Shown here: positions 52,794-60,596 of the stretch, one piece after another
Numbering within the stretch: the first letter of the stretch is position 1
Layout: each line of letters opens with the position of its first letter
Assembly: GCA_003990705.1 (NCBI GenBank)
Contig: AP018318.1
Location: 248,001 to 312,000, forward strand
DNA: 64,000 nucleotides
Direction of reading: 5' to 3'
Source: Nostoc sp. HK-01
Lineage (GTDB): Bacteria > Cyanobacteriota > Cyanobacteriia > Cyanobacteriales > Nostocaceae
Made by a program: the position numbers and the translations under genes
The notes under the pieces: generated by a model
Seen by the model: only the letters and a program-made list of their open reading frames with translations
Database searches by the model: none
Told to the model about the DNA's origin: nothing

Positions 52794-54272
52794 ATGTACA
52801 TAGTACAGATTGCCTCGGAATGCGCTCCTGTAATTAAAGCAGGCGGTTTAGGGGATGTTGTTTACGGACTGAGTAGAGAATTAGAGGGCAGGGGAAATTG
52901 CGTTGAAATCATTCTGCCCATGTATGATTGTATGCGCTACGACCATATTTGGGGTCTGCATGATGCTTACAAAGACTTGTGGGTACCCTGGTACGGTGCA
53001 GCAATTCACTGTTCTGTATACTGCGGCTGGGTGCATGGTAGGCTGTGCTTCTTTATTCAACCCCACTCTGAAGATAATTTCTTTAATCGCGGCTGTTATT
53101 ACGGTTGTGATGATGACAATATGCGCTTTGCCTTTTTTAGCAAAGCCGCTTTAGAATTCTTAAATCAAAGCAACAAGCGACCTGATATTATCCATTGTCA
53201 TGACTGGCAAACAGGCTTAATTCCCGTATTGCTGGCTGAGATTTACAAGTATAACGGTATGGAATATCAGCGGGTTTGCTACACCATCCATAACTTTAAG
53301 CATCAAGGAATAGGCGGTGGAGAAACCCTTGCGGCTACAGGTTTAAATCGAGAGGCTTATTATTTCCAATACGATAAGCTGCGTGACGACTTCAACCCCT
53401 TTGCGTTGAACTACATGAAAGGGGGTATTGTTTATGCCAATGCAGTCACTACAGTTTCGCCAAACCACGCTGAGGAAGCTCGTTATACAGAAGTTGGTTG
53501 TGGTTTAGGTCATACATTACATTTGCATCAAGATAAATTCACTGGGGTGCTTAACGGTATCGATTACGATTTTTGGAATCCTGAAATTGACCGCTACATC
53601 CCCACGAACTATACCTACGAAGATTTTGAACAAAAAATATATAACAAAAAAGCTTTGCGAGAGCGACTCTTGCTTGACGCTGCCGATAAACCAATCGTTG
53701 CTTATATCGGTCGGTTAGATAATCAAAAAGGTGTGCATTTAGTACATCATGCTATTTATCATGCACTCAGTAAAGGCGCACAGTTTGTCTTACTTGGTTC
53801 AGCTACAGAAGCCGCAATTAATACTCATTTCCACCACGAAAAAGAATTTTTAAATAATAACCCCGATGTGCATTTAGAATTGGGCTTTAATGAGGAATTA
53901 TCCCACCTTATTTATGCAGGGGCGGATATGATTGTTGTTCCCAGCAATTACGAACCCTGTGGTTTAACCCAGATGATTGGTTTAAAATACGGCACAGTAC
54001 CCATTGTTCGTGGTGTTGGTGGGTTAGTAAATACGGTATTTGATCGAGATTACGACCAAAATTTACCACCGGAAAAATGTAATGGCTACGTATTTTATGA
54101 CACAGATAATTATGCGCTTGAGTCTGCGATGAATCGAGCAATTGATTTGTGGTATGAATCGCCTGATGAGTTCCAGCAACTAGCAATTCAGGGGATGAAA
54201 TATGACTACTCATGGAACATTCCGGGAGCAGAGTATCTCAAGATTTATGAGTGGATTAGACATCGTGGGTAA
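52794..54272 (+). CDS. glgA: Glycogen synthase (ADP-glucose starch/glycogen synthase)
   Basis: GT5 enzyme, 492 residues, adding glucose from ADP-glucose to glycogen. The N-terminal KAGGLGDVVYGL is the ADP-glucose-binding KxGGLGDV motif. HCHDWQTGLIP, CYTIHNFKHQG and NGIDYDFWNP follow. The C-terminal domain has YIGRLDNQKGVHLV and PSNYEPCGLTQMIGLKYGTVPIVRGVGGLVNTV. Cyanobacteria usually carry two glycogen synthases; the short length and insertions suggest the GlgA2 type, not tested. A region of about 295 bp upstream separates it from divergent mazEF. Confidence 0.95.
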   Translation: MYIVQIASECAPVIKAGGLGDVVYGLSRELEGRGNCVEIILPMYDCMRYDHIWGLHDAYKDLWVPWYGAAIHCSVYCGWVHGRLCFFIQPHSEDNFFNRGCYYGCDDDNMRFAFFSKAALEFLNQSNKRPDIIHCHDWQTGLIPVLLAEIYKYNGMEYQRVCYTIHNFKHQGIGGGETLAATGLNREAYYFQYDKLRDDFNPFALNYMKGGIVYANAVTTVSPNHAEEARYTEVGCGLGHTLHLHQDKFTGVLNGIDYDFWNPEIDRYIPTNYTYEDFEQKIYNKKALRERLLLDAADKPIVAYIGRLDNQKGVHLVHHAIYHALSKGAQFVLLGSATEAAINTHFHHEKEFLNNNPDVHLELGFNEELSHLIYAGADMIVVPSNYEPCGLTQMIGLKYGTVPIVRGVGGLVNTVFDRDYDQNLPPEKCNGYVFYDTDNYALESAMNRAIDLWYESPDEFQQLAIQGMKYDYSWNIPGAEYLKIYEWIRHRG

Positions 54273-54646
54273 GCCAGCGTCATTAAATGACTTTCTCTGA
54301 GAAGCGGATTTATCTTGGGTTAATTTAATATAAATTCGATACTGTAGGGTGCGTTTCGTGATGGCGATCGCACCTTTACTAATTTATAAATCTTCAAATA
54401 ATTTTTACTAGTTAAAGATTTGTTTCTTATTCTCTTAATTGTCTGGAAAGTCTAACGATGCAGCTTGAAGTTAACCAAGACTGTAGCTTGTTGCGTTAAT
54501 AATTTTTCACATCTAGTGAAAGGTCAATATAATTCTCTGACTAATTGAATATCTCAAGATAGAGTTCAATCTTGTAAAACAAGCTATAGATCAAAATATC
54601 AACGTTCTCATAGCTTGATATTTTCATCATGTTTTAAGAGGTAACT
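54273..54646. other. Intergenic region after glgA
   Basis: About 370 bp, AT-rich, without a gene or strong hairpin that I can support. One GGCGATCGCA site lies at about 54364. Confidence 0.45.
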
Positions 54647-55132
54647 ATGCTCCACCACATTTCTATTTCTGTAAAAAATCCTCAGCACGTAGCTAATGTA
54701 ATGGCGGAAATTATGCACGGTAAAGTAATGCCATTTTCACCTAATCCTGGTGGATATATGCTGCTGGTAGGAGATGAATTTGGCACAGGAATTGAGTTTT
54801 ATCCATTGGGTAGCGAGCTTATTCCAGATAGATGGGAAGGACAAGCCGGATTTCAGCTGAATGAACATCCCGCAAATTACACATCAGTTCATGCAGCAAT
54901 TTCTGTTCCCCTCAATATAGAGGAAATCGAACGCATTGGAGCACGGGAAGGCTGGCGAGTGCTTCCTTGTAGCCGTGATGGTGCTTTTGATGTGGTGGAA
55001 TTTTGGCTGGAAAACCGTTTGATGTTGGAACTCCTCACACCGGAGATGACAGCAAAGTATTTGGAAGCAACAAACCCAGAGAGATTAGAACAAAGAGCTA
55101 ATTCTGTTGTAGGTGTTAATGTGCGTAGATAA
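54647..55132 (+). CDS. VOC-superfamily (glyoxalase/dioxygenase fold) protein
   Basis: A 161-residue protein. It begins MLHHISISVKNPQHVANVMAEIMHGK, a typical beta-alpha-beta VOC opening with a His metal ligand, then GIEFYPLGSE with a Glu in the right place. HAAISV and VEFWLENRLMLELL form the second module. Fe, Mn or Ni binding is plausible; substrate unknown. AGAGGT precedes the ATG. A hairpin follows the stop. Confidence 0.8.
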   Translation: MLHHISISVKNPQHVANVMAEIMHGKVMPFSPNPGGYMLLVGDEFGTGIEFYPLGSELIPDRWEGQAGFQLNEHPANYTSVHAAISVPLNIEEIERIGAREGWRVLPCSRDGAFDVVEFWLENRLMLELLTPEMTAKYLEATNPERLEQRANSVVGVNVRR

Positions 55133-55139
55133 ACTTTTA

Positions 55140-55170
55140 AGCTGTTACCCTATAAAAGAGGGTAACAGCT
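55140..55170 (+). terminator. Hairpin after the VOC gene
   Basis: AGCTGTTACCC (55140-55150) pairs with GGGTAACAGCT (55160-55170): a perfect 11-bp stem with a 9-nt loop, followed by AATATTTTAT. It starts 8 bp after the stop codon and is probably a rho-independent terminator with a weak T-run. Confidence 0.7.
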
Positions 55171-55235
55171 AATATTTTATGCAGCAGATACTAAACCTTT
55201 TAGTTTGGCTATTACTGCTTGGAGATAAGCTGAAG

Positions 55236-55865
55236 TCATTTCCACAATTGCTGTAGATACGCCTGAATATCTGAGAAATTATTCCAGAGAATATAAGGTT
55301 TTTTGTGTTGGTCTAAATAGTGCGCTAGGCGATCGCGGGCAAATACAATAGAAGCTTGTAAGCCCATATTTAAGTCTGTGAGGGAGTCACCAATAGCAAT
55401 TGTCTCATCAGCGGGATATTCAGCCATCACTTGCACTTTGGCGACTAATTCTGTACCACCTTCATAATCAGAATTCACCTTGAAGTAAGCACCACTACTA
55501 TCTAGATCAACGGCGTGAATCGCGGCTACTCTTGGGACTATCTCACCTAAAACAACTTCTACCATTCCCCGCAACCCGCCAGACACCACAACCAAAGGGA
55601 CACCTTGAAAATCCAGAAAATCTAGCAGTTCGCTAAAGCCTGGACGGATGAGTTGCGATCGCGTATATTCTAAAATTTCTCCATATTGTGCAGAGGGAAT
55701 TGATTGTAAAATTTTCTTGACTCCCTCTCTTAGTGTTACCCGCTGTGCATACATTTCTGGTAGTAATTGTGCAGCAACTTCTGGTGCAAACTTTTTTAGC
55801 ACCGCTACAAAGGTTTCTTCAACTGTGATTGTGCCATCAAAATCACAAAAAACAATTCTCTTCAC
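55236..55865 (-). CDS. HAD-IB phosphatase, MtnX-like
   Basis: A 209-residue phosphatase. Motif I is FCDFDGTIT, motif II VVVSGG, a Lys in VAKVQVM and motif IV AIGDSLTDLNMG. The layout matches MtnX (2-hydroxy-3-keto-5-methylthiopentenyl-1-phosphate phosphatase, methionine salvage) and phosphoserine-phosphatase relatives. No other methionine-salvage gene is in the window, so the pathway is likely but unproven. Confidence 0.83.
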   Translation of the reverse strand: MKRIVFCDFDGTITVEETFVAVLKKFAPEVAAQLLPEMYAQRVTLREGVKKILQSIPSAQYGEILEYTRSQLIRPGFSELLDFLDFQGVPLVVVSGGLRGMVEVVLGEIVPRVAAIHAVDLDSSGAYFKVNSDYEGGTELVAKVQVMAEYPADETIAIGDSLTDLNMGLQASIVFARDRLAHYLDQHKKPYILWNNFSDIQAYLQQLWK

Positions 55866-56365
55866 AGCTTGAGCCTCTATCTAAAGTATGAACTTCTCTA
55901 TACATATCGATAGATATATTTAGATCTGCATTTGTCACAAGTCATCCTATTAGCTTATGACTTGAGATCGATTAATAAATACAGATTTTCCATTAAAAGA
56001 ATACAAGTACTAAACATTAGGAAATTAAAATAAAAATTTTGTATAGAGATTTACAAAAAAACACAATATCGTATGTTAAGTTTAATACTGATATAGCAAA
56101 AATCAAGCTCTTAACTGGTTGGGATACTATTATGTTTTAATCAAAGATAAATCAAGTACTCATATATGTATACTAAGTAAGTTGCTAAAATCCAGATTTT
56201 ATAACCTATCAAGGGCTGATAATAAATACTTGTAAATTTTGTAACCAAATATAAATACGATACTCAGATTTAGTTTCAAAGAATTGCAAACATAAACGTT
56301 AGCAAGTGCTATCTCAAATAGTTTGACAACTAAATTACAAAATTAATTGCTCGACGAAACTGATC
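55866..56365. other. AT-rich divergent intergenic region
   Basis: 500 bp with no gene. An 8-bp inverted repeat CAAGTCAT (55938-55945) / ATGACTTG (55957-55964) lies near the minus-strand start. It should contain promoters for both divergent genes. Confidence 0.45.
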
Positions 56366-57490
56366 ATGAATGCACTATCCATTACAAAGCTTGCTGTCCC
56401 AGATCGATTTTGGTACACAGGAATTGGAAAAAAAGTCTTAATTGAGTTTGGTGGCGATCGCCCGAAAATTCTGCCAAAAGCTGGACATAGTTCAGGATTT
56501 GAAGCAACTGCCAGCTATACTGATCCCATAACAGGTAGACTTCGGTTATATAGCGATGGTCAACTAATCTTCAACGGGCAAACTCATCAAATTTTAGAAG
56601 ATGGAGTTTGGGGTGCAAAAAGTTGGTCAGCGACACAAGCAGTGACAATTGTACCGACTCCTGATGGTAATCCTGACAGATTTTACATCTTTACAAACAA
56701 CAACCAGGCGATATTCTACTCTATTGCAGATTTATCTAAAGGTATCAACGGCTCAGTTATTCTTTTGAACCGAAAACTCACAGGGAAACTCGAGAACCCA
56801 GGAGAAGCCCTTGGCGTTGCGCCGCATAGTAATGGTAAGGCTTTTTGGTTATTGATTTTCAACGGTAGAACCGAGATAAGGGCTTACTTAGTAGATAAAA
56901 GTGGTATCAATAGCAAATATGTTTCCTCATCAATTGTGTTCCCAGAAAATCGGCTGAACCCCTTAGTTGCTAAAAGAGTAAATAAAGGTTCAATTATTTT
57001 CAGCCCCAATTGGAACAAAGTCGCCTTGGGTGTCGCAGGATTGGGAATTGCGATCGCCAAAATTGACCGGACTACAGGTAAAATCAGCCACAGTGATTTT
57101 TTAATTCGTGGTTCCGCTGGTTATTCCTGCGCCTTCTCACCTGACAGTACCAAGTTGTATTACGCTAAAGGTGATTGGGAGTTTGGTCAGTGGAGTAAAC
57201 ATACCTTAGAAGGTTGGAATGCGACTCCACATCAAATGGATTTAGTCACCGAGATAGAAACAGAAATTGATACCCTAGCTATTGGTGATGTAACTGGCTA
57301 TTCTGGGCCGAGGTTAGCACCTGACGGCAAAATCTACTGGACAGGCCAAGGTAAATCGTCCCTAGCTGTAGTAGAAAACCCCAACGCACCAGGATACGCT
57401 CTCCGATTCCACCCTGATGGTTTACCCTTGGGAAATGGTGTATTTGGTAGTTGGAACTTACCAACACAAACATTTAGTTTTTTGACATAA
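56366..57490 (+). CDS. Beta-propeller-like protein, hypothetical
   Basis: A 374-residue protein without a signal peptide. Repeated strand patterns with Gly/Asp turns (TDPITGRLRLYSDGQLIFNG; YIFTNNNQAIFYSIADLS; IAKIDRTTGKI; CAFSPDSTKLYYAKGDW; RLAPDGKIYWTGQGKS) indicate a WD40/lactonase-type propeller. No catalytic motif is recognised. The late segments FSPDSTKLYY and LAPDGKIYW are classic propeller blades, as found in gliding or cell-surface proteins. A preceding AT-rich region of 500 bp suggests its own promoter. Confidence 0.65.
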   Translation: MNALSITKLAVPDRFWYTGIGKKVLIEFGGDRPKILPKAGHSSGFEATASYTDPITGRLRLYSDGQLIFNGQTHQILEDGVWGAKSWSATQAVTIVPTPDGNPDRFYIFTNNNQAIFYSIADLSKGINGSVILLNRKLTGKLENPGEALGVAPHSNGKAFWLLIFNGRTEIRAYLVDKSGINSKYVSSSIVFPENRLNPLVAKRVNKGSIIFSPNWNKVALGVAGLGIAIAKIDRTTGKISHSDFLIRGSAGYSCAFSPDSTKLYYAKGDWEFGQWSKHTLEGWNATPHQMDLVTEIETEIDTLAIGDVTGYSGPRLAPDGKIYWTGQGKSSLAVVENPNAPGYALRFHPDGLPLGNGVFGSWNLPTQTFSFLT

Positions 57491-57626
57491 TTCTTGGTCG
57501 AAACAGATAAGGATTCTCAATAGTTCACTGTGTCATGGTAGAGAAGTGTCTAGTTCTGCGATCGCCGTATAACTCAGGTTATAGTGGGATTTTCTTTCTG
57601 AAAAAGAACACCCCAGATACAGTGAA

Positions 57627-58193
57627 ATGAAATATATTAAGCGTCACGTTAAATGGATTGAACTCATTGTCGAAGTTATTTTTTTAATAGTTTTATTTCT
57701 ACTGGGACTCTTCCTAGAATATAAATTCGCGGCTTCCTTGTTCTGGCAATTTTACTTATTTATGGCTGTTTTAGCCCTAATCTTACTCTTGCCAATACAC
57801 TTACAATCTCGGCGTAAACAAGAATTGTGGCTGTTCATTGGTTTCAATATGATTCTATTAACTCTACATTTTTTGACTCTCAATCCTGTAAAACCTTTCA
57901 CCAAGTTTTATCTCGACGCTAAAAATGGGATGACAATTCAGGAGGTTCAAAGCTTATTTAACCAACATTTTCCCCAAGGGGGAAGATTCCCTCAACCGGA
58001 ATGGGCATTAAATGATGAACATAATGATGGTGTCTGGGCAAATCGTAACCCTAAAGAAAAAGGCTTTGTCGCTATACCCGACCAGAATTTAAATTACATT
58101 CTTGACCCAAACGATGATGATTACAATGCGGAAATAGTGACTGTTTATTTCAAAGAGGGCAAAGTGGTAGGCGCTAAGTATTTGCCCGATTGA
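57627..58193 (+). CDS. Membrane protein with soluble C-terminal domain, hypothetical
   Basis: A 188-residue protein. Three hydrophobic helices (about 10-32, 35-56 and 66-86) are followed by a soluble part. That part contains GMTIQEVQSLFNQHFPQGGRFPQPEW, a SmpA/OmlA-like beta-alpha opening, and ends with EIVTVYFKEGKVVGAKYLP. No specific family is identified. It converges with pfkA 17 bp away. Confidence 0.65.
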   Translation: MKYIKRHVKWIELIVEVIFLIVLFLLGLFLEYKFAASLFWQFYLFMAVLALILLLPIHLQSRRKQELWLFIGFNMILLTLHFLTLNPVKPFTKFYLDAKNGMTIQEVQSLFNQHFPQGGRFPQPEWALNDEHNDGVWANRNPKEKGFVAIPDQNLNYILDPNDDDYNAEIVTVYFKEGKVVGAKYLPD

Positions 58194-58210
58194 TACTCAG
58201 CACTTAGTGA

Positions 58211-59290
58211 TTATTCACCCACATAAGTGCCTAAAGCGCGAGCGCTTTGCACTAAATAACCGCCAGGGTCTACGGGTGAGGGACTTTTAGCCACTACATC
58301 TGCAATGGTAACAGCGACAACTTGACCATTTTGCCAAGCTACCATCTGGTCATATTTTTCTTGAGCGATTAAATCGACAGCAGCTTTGCCAAAGACTGTA
58401 GCTGTTAATCTGTCTAAAGCCGAAGGAATTCCACCGCGCTGAATGTGACCTAAAACCGAAACTCGCGTATCAACTTTATGACTAGTACATTGCGTAATTT
58501 GGTCAGCAATATATTGTCCCATCCCACATTTTAATGATGGGTATTTACCATTTACGTCTAAACTACAACTATTACCAAAATCTACTGTCATTGGAGAAAT
58601 GCCTTCCGCAACCACCACAATGGCAAATTTTCGTCGCCAAGTATTTCGCAGTTCGTCAAGATGTTGACATAAACCGGGAATTGTGTATGTTAATTCCGGG
58701 ATTAAAATTACATCTGCGCCGCCTGCGATACCTGCGTATAAAGCCAAATGTCCAGCCGTGCGCCCCATAACTTCGACAATCATCACGCGATCGTGGCTGG
58801 CGGCAGTAAATGTGAGACGATTTAGCGCATCAACAATTGTATTCACAGCCGAATCAAATCCGATCGCTCTTTCTGTTAAAGCAACGTCATTATCTATGGT
58901 TTTGGGGATGGTGATTAAATTCCAATTGCCCAGAGTAGCTAGTTGATGGATGATGTTCATACTGCCATCACCACCAATGGCAATCAAGGCATCTAAATTT
59001 AACTCGGCATAACTAGCAATCATCTCACTAGCATGGGCTAGGGTATCGCCTTTATTGATTGTCCCTAAAATAGTGCCACCCATATTCAGCAGGGGATCGA
59101 TACCGCGTAAATCCCAACCGTGAACACTGAGTGCGATCGCTTGTCGCTCTAATAAACCTTGTGTAGCATAGGGAATACCAACAACTTCCCAATTGTATGT
59201 GAGTGTGGCATGGCTCACAACTGCACGAATTACACAGTTTAATCCCGGACAGTCACCGCCACTAGTCAAAATACCAATACGTTTTTTCAT
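58211..59290 (-). CDS. pfkA: 6-phosphofructokinase
   Basis: Phosphorylates fructose-6-phosphate in glycolysis. A 359-residue group A PFK with LTSGGDCPGLN, AIGGDGSMNI, IPKTIDNDV and EVMGRTAGHLAL. The residue after GGD is Gly (ATP-type), while the KTIDND lysine is the residue also found in PPi-type enzymes. The Gly/Lys combination occurs in ATP-dependent members of the mixed subgroup. The ATG at 59290 directly abuts a heptamer array, so there is no Shine-Dalgarno. A TTG two codons upstream, inside the array, is the alternative start. Confidence 0.94.
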   Translation of the reverse strand: MKKRIGILTSGGDCPGLNCVIRAVVSHATLTYNWEVVGIPYATQGLLERQAIALSVHGWDLRGIDPLLNMGGTILGTINKGDTLAHASEMIASYAELNLDALIAIGGDGSMNIIHQLATLGNWNLITIPKTIDNDVALTERAIGFDSAVNTIVDALNRLTFTAASHDRVMIVEVMGRTAGHLALYAGIAGGADVILIPELTYTIPGLCQHLDELRNTWRRKFAIVVVAEGISPMTVDFGNSCSLDVNGKYPSLKCGMGQYIADQITQCTSHKVDTRVSVLGHIQRGGIPSALDRLTATVFGKAAVDLIAQEKYDQMVAWQNGQVVAVTIADVVAKSPSPVDPGGYLVQSARALGTYVGE

Positions 59291-59353
59291 AGTCAATAGT
59301 CATTGGTCATTGGTCAAAAGGCAGAAGGCAGGAGGCAGGGGGCAGAAGAATGA
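59291..59353. repeat. Nine-unit compound heptamer array at the pfkA start
   Basis: In-phase units: AGTCAAT, AGTCATT, GGTCATT, GGTCAAA, AGGCAGA, AGGCAGG, AGGCAGG, GGGCAGA, AGAATGA. Two different heptamer classes (TTGGTCA and AGGCAGG) are joined without losing phase. The array fills almost the whole 79-bp gap between pfkA and the dihydroorotate-dehydrogenase-like gene. Confidence 0.88.
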
Positions 59354-59369
59354 AATTTCATACTTCATC

Positions 59370-60401
59370 TCATCCGTAATAATAAGACGGCTCATAAATT
59401 CGCCCCCATTCTGGTTTGTAAGTCTGCAAAGCCTTCATATATTGAGAGCGTTCAAAGGCGTTAGGATTAGGACAATTTTTCTGGCTCATGCTTCCTTGCA
59501 ATTGCTGGACGGATTCATATTCGTGTTTTTCCATCCATTGGCGCATTTCTTCTTCAATACAGCGGATGTGATTAATGCCTTGACGCAGCAGTACAGAACA
59601 CAACATGGTAATATTTGCCCCAACCATCAGCATTTTTAAGACATCGTGAGCGTTATGAATCCCACTAGTTGCAGCTAAGTCGGCATTGATGCGATCGTAG
59701 AGAATAGCAATCCAGCGCAGAGGTAAGCGGATATCTTGGGGAGTGCTTAACAGTACATTTGGTTGGACTTCTAAGGTTTCGAGGTTGATATCTGGTTGAT
59801 AAAATCGGTTGAACAACACCAAAGCATCAGCCCCAGCCTGATCTATACGCTTGGCCATATTTGCCATATTGGTAAAATATGGACTCAATTTGACTGCAAT
59901 AGGAATATTTACAGAAGATTTGACTTTATGCACCATGTTTGCATAACCTTGCTCTATTTCTTCGGCTGTTACTTTTGTGTCAGTTTGAACGTAATAAGTA
60001 TTTAATTCTAGTGCTGATGCACCTGCTTGTTCTACAAGTCTGGCGTAGTCAGTCCATCCACTCAATGAAGAACCATTCAAGCTGGCAATAATGGGGATAT
60101 CTACCCTTTCCTTGGCGTGGTGAATTAGTTCTAAATATTCTTCTGGGCCGATGCGAAATCTATCTGGTTCGGGAAAATAAGTCAAAGATTCAGCAAAGCT
60201 TTCTGTGCCATAAGTTAAGTGATGGTGCAGTTCGTAGCTTTCCATGATTAACTGTTCTTCAAACAGTGAGTGCATAACTACTGCACCCGCGCCAGCATCT
60301 TCCATCCGTTGAAGATTATCAATCTCTTCAGTTAATGGCGATGATGAGGGGACAAGAGGCGATCGCAATTGCATCCCCATGTATGTTGTAGTTAGATCCA
60401 T
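59370..60401 (-). CDS. Dihydroorotate dehydrogenase-like flavoprotein
   Basis: A 343-residue FMN TIM-barrel protein of the DHOD/PreA family. It has the N-terminal LRSPLVPSSSPLTEEIDNLQRMEDAGAGAVV layout, IIASLNGSSLSGW, VEQAGASALELNTYY and IPIAVKLSPYFTNMANMA. It lacks iron-sulphur motifs and diverges from genuine pyrimidine-synthesis PyrD. It lies just downstream of nifJ on the same strand, a pairing I recall in other cyanobacteria. That suggests a redox role tied to pyruvate or ferredoxin metabolism. Function not established. Confidence 0.85.
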   Translation of the reverse strand: MDLTTTYMGMQLRSPLVPSSSPLTEEIDNLQRMEDAGAGAVVMHSLFEEQLIMESYELHHHLTYGTESFAESLTYFPEPDRFRIGPEEYLELIHHAKERVDIPIIASLNGSSLSGWTDYARLVEQAGASALELNTYYVQTDTKVTAEEIEQGYANMVHKVKSSVNIPIAVKLSPYFTNMANMAKRIDQAGADALVLFNRFYQPDINLETLEVQPNVLLSTPQDIRLPLRWIAILYDRINADLAATSGIHNAHDVLKMLMVGANITMLCSVLLRQGINHIRCIEEEMRQWMEKHEYESVQQLQGSMSQKNCPNPNAFERSQYMKALQTYKPEWGRIYEPSYYYG

Positions 60402-60451
60402 ATAACTTTATTCCTAAATAGCTGAGAGATGTGGAGTAAGGTGATTTCTTA

Positions 60452-60537
60452 GAACCCCTCTCCCCAAAGCGGAGAGAGGCTTTGAATCTTGCTACTCTTC
60501 CCTTGCAGGGAAGGGGTTGGGGGTTAGGTTTGAGAGA
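60452..60537. repeat. Two-hairpin dispersed repeat, copy 2
   Basis: Relative of 49305-49397: CCCCTCTCCCC...GGAGAGAGG then CTTCCCTTG...GGGAAGGGG, ending GGGGGTTAGGTTTGAGA. It sits between nifJ and the dihydroorotate-dehydrogenase-like gene and may act as transcriptional terminator or attenuator within the pair. Confidence 0.75.
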
Positions 60538-60551
60538 AAGTTGTATACGGA

Positions 60552-60596
60552 GTGAAGTATAAAGTAGGAATTTTCACACTTCAGACTTCATACTTG
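60552..60596. repeat. GAAGTAT/ATACTTC heptamers over the nifJ stop
   Basis: Units of the TATGAAG class occur in both orientations. On the coding strand of nifJ the last codons AGTATGA AGTCTGA AGTGTGA are themselves heptamers and give the C-terminus SMKSEV and the TGA stop. Confidence 0.75.

Noticed and set aside
59291-59353. CRISPR or minisatellite coding repeat
   Set aside because: Units are contiguous heptamers with no spacers and lie outside the open frames apart from the TTG alternative start.
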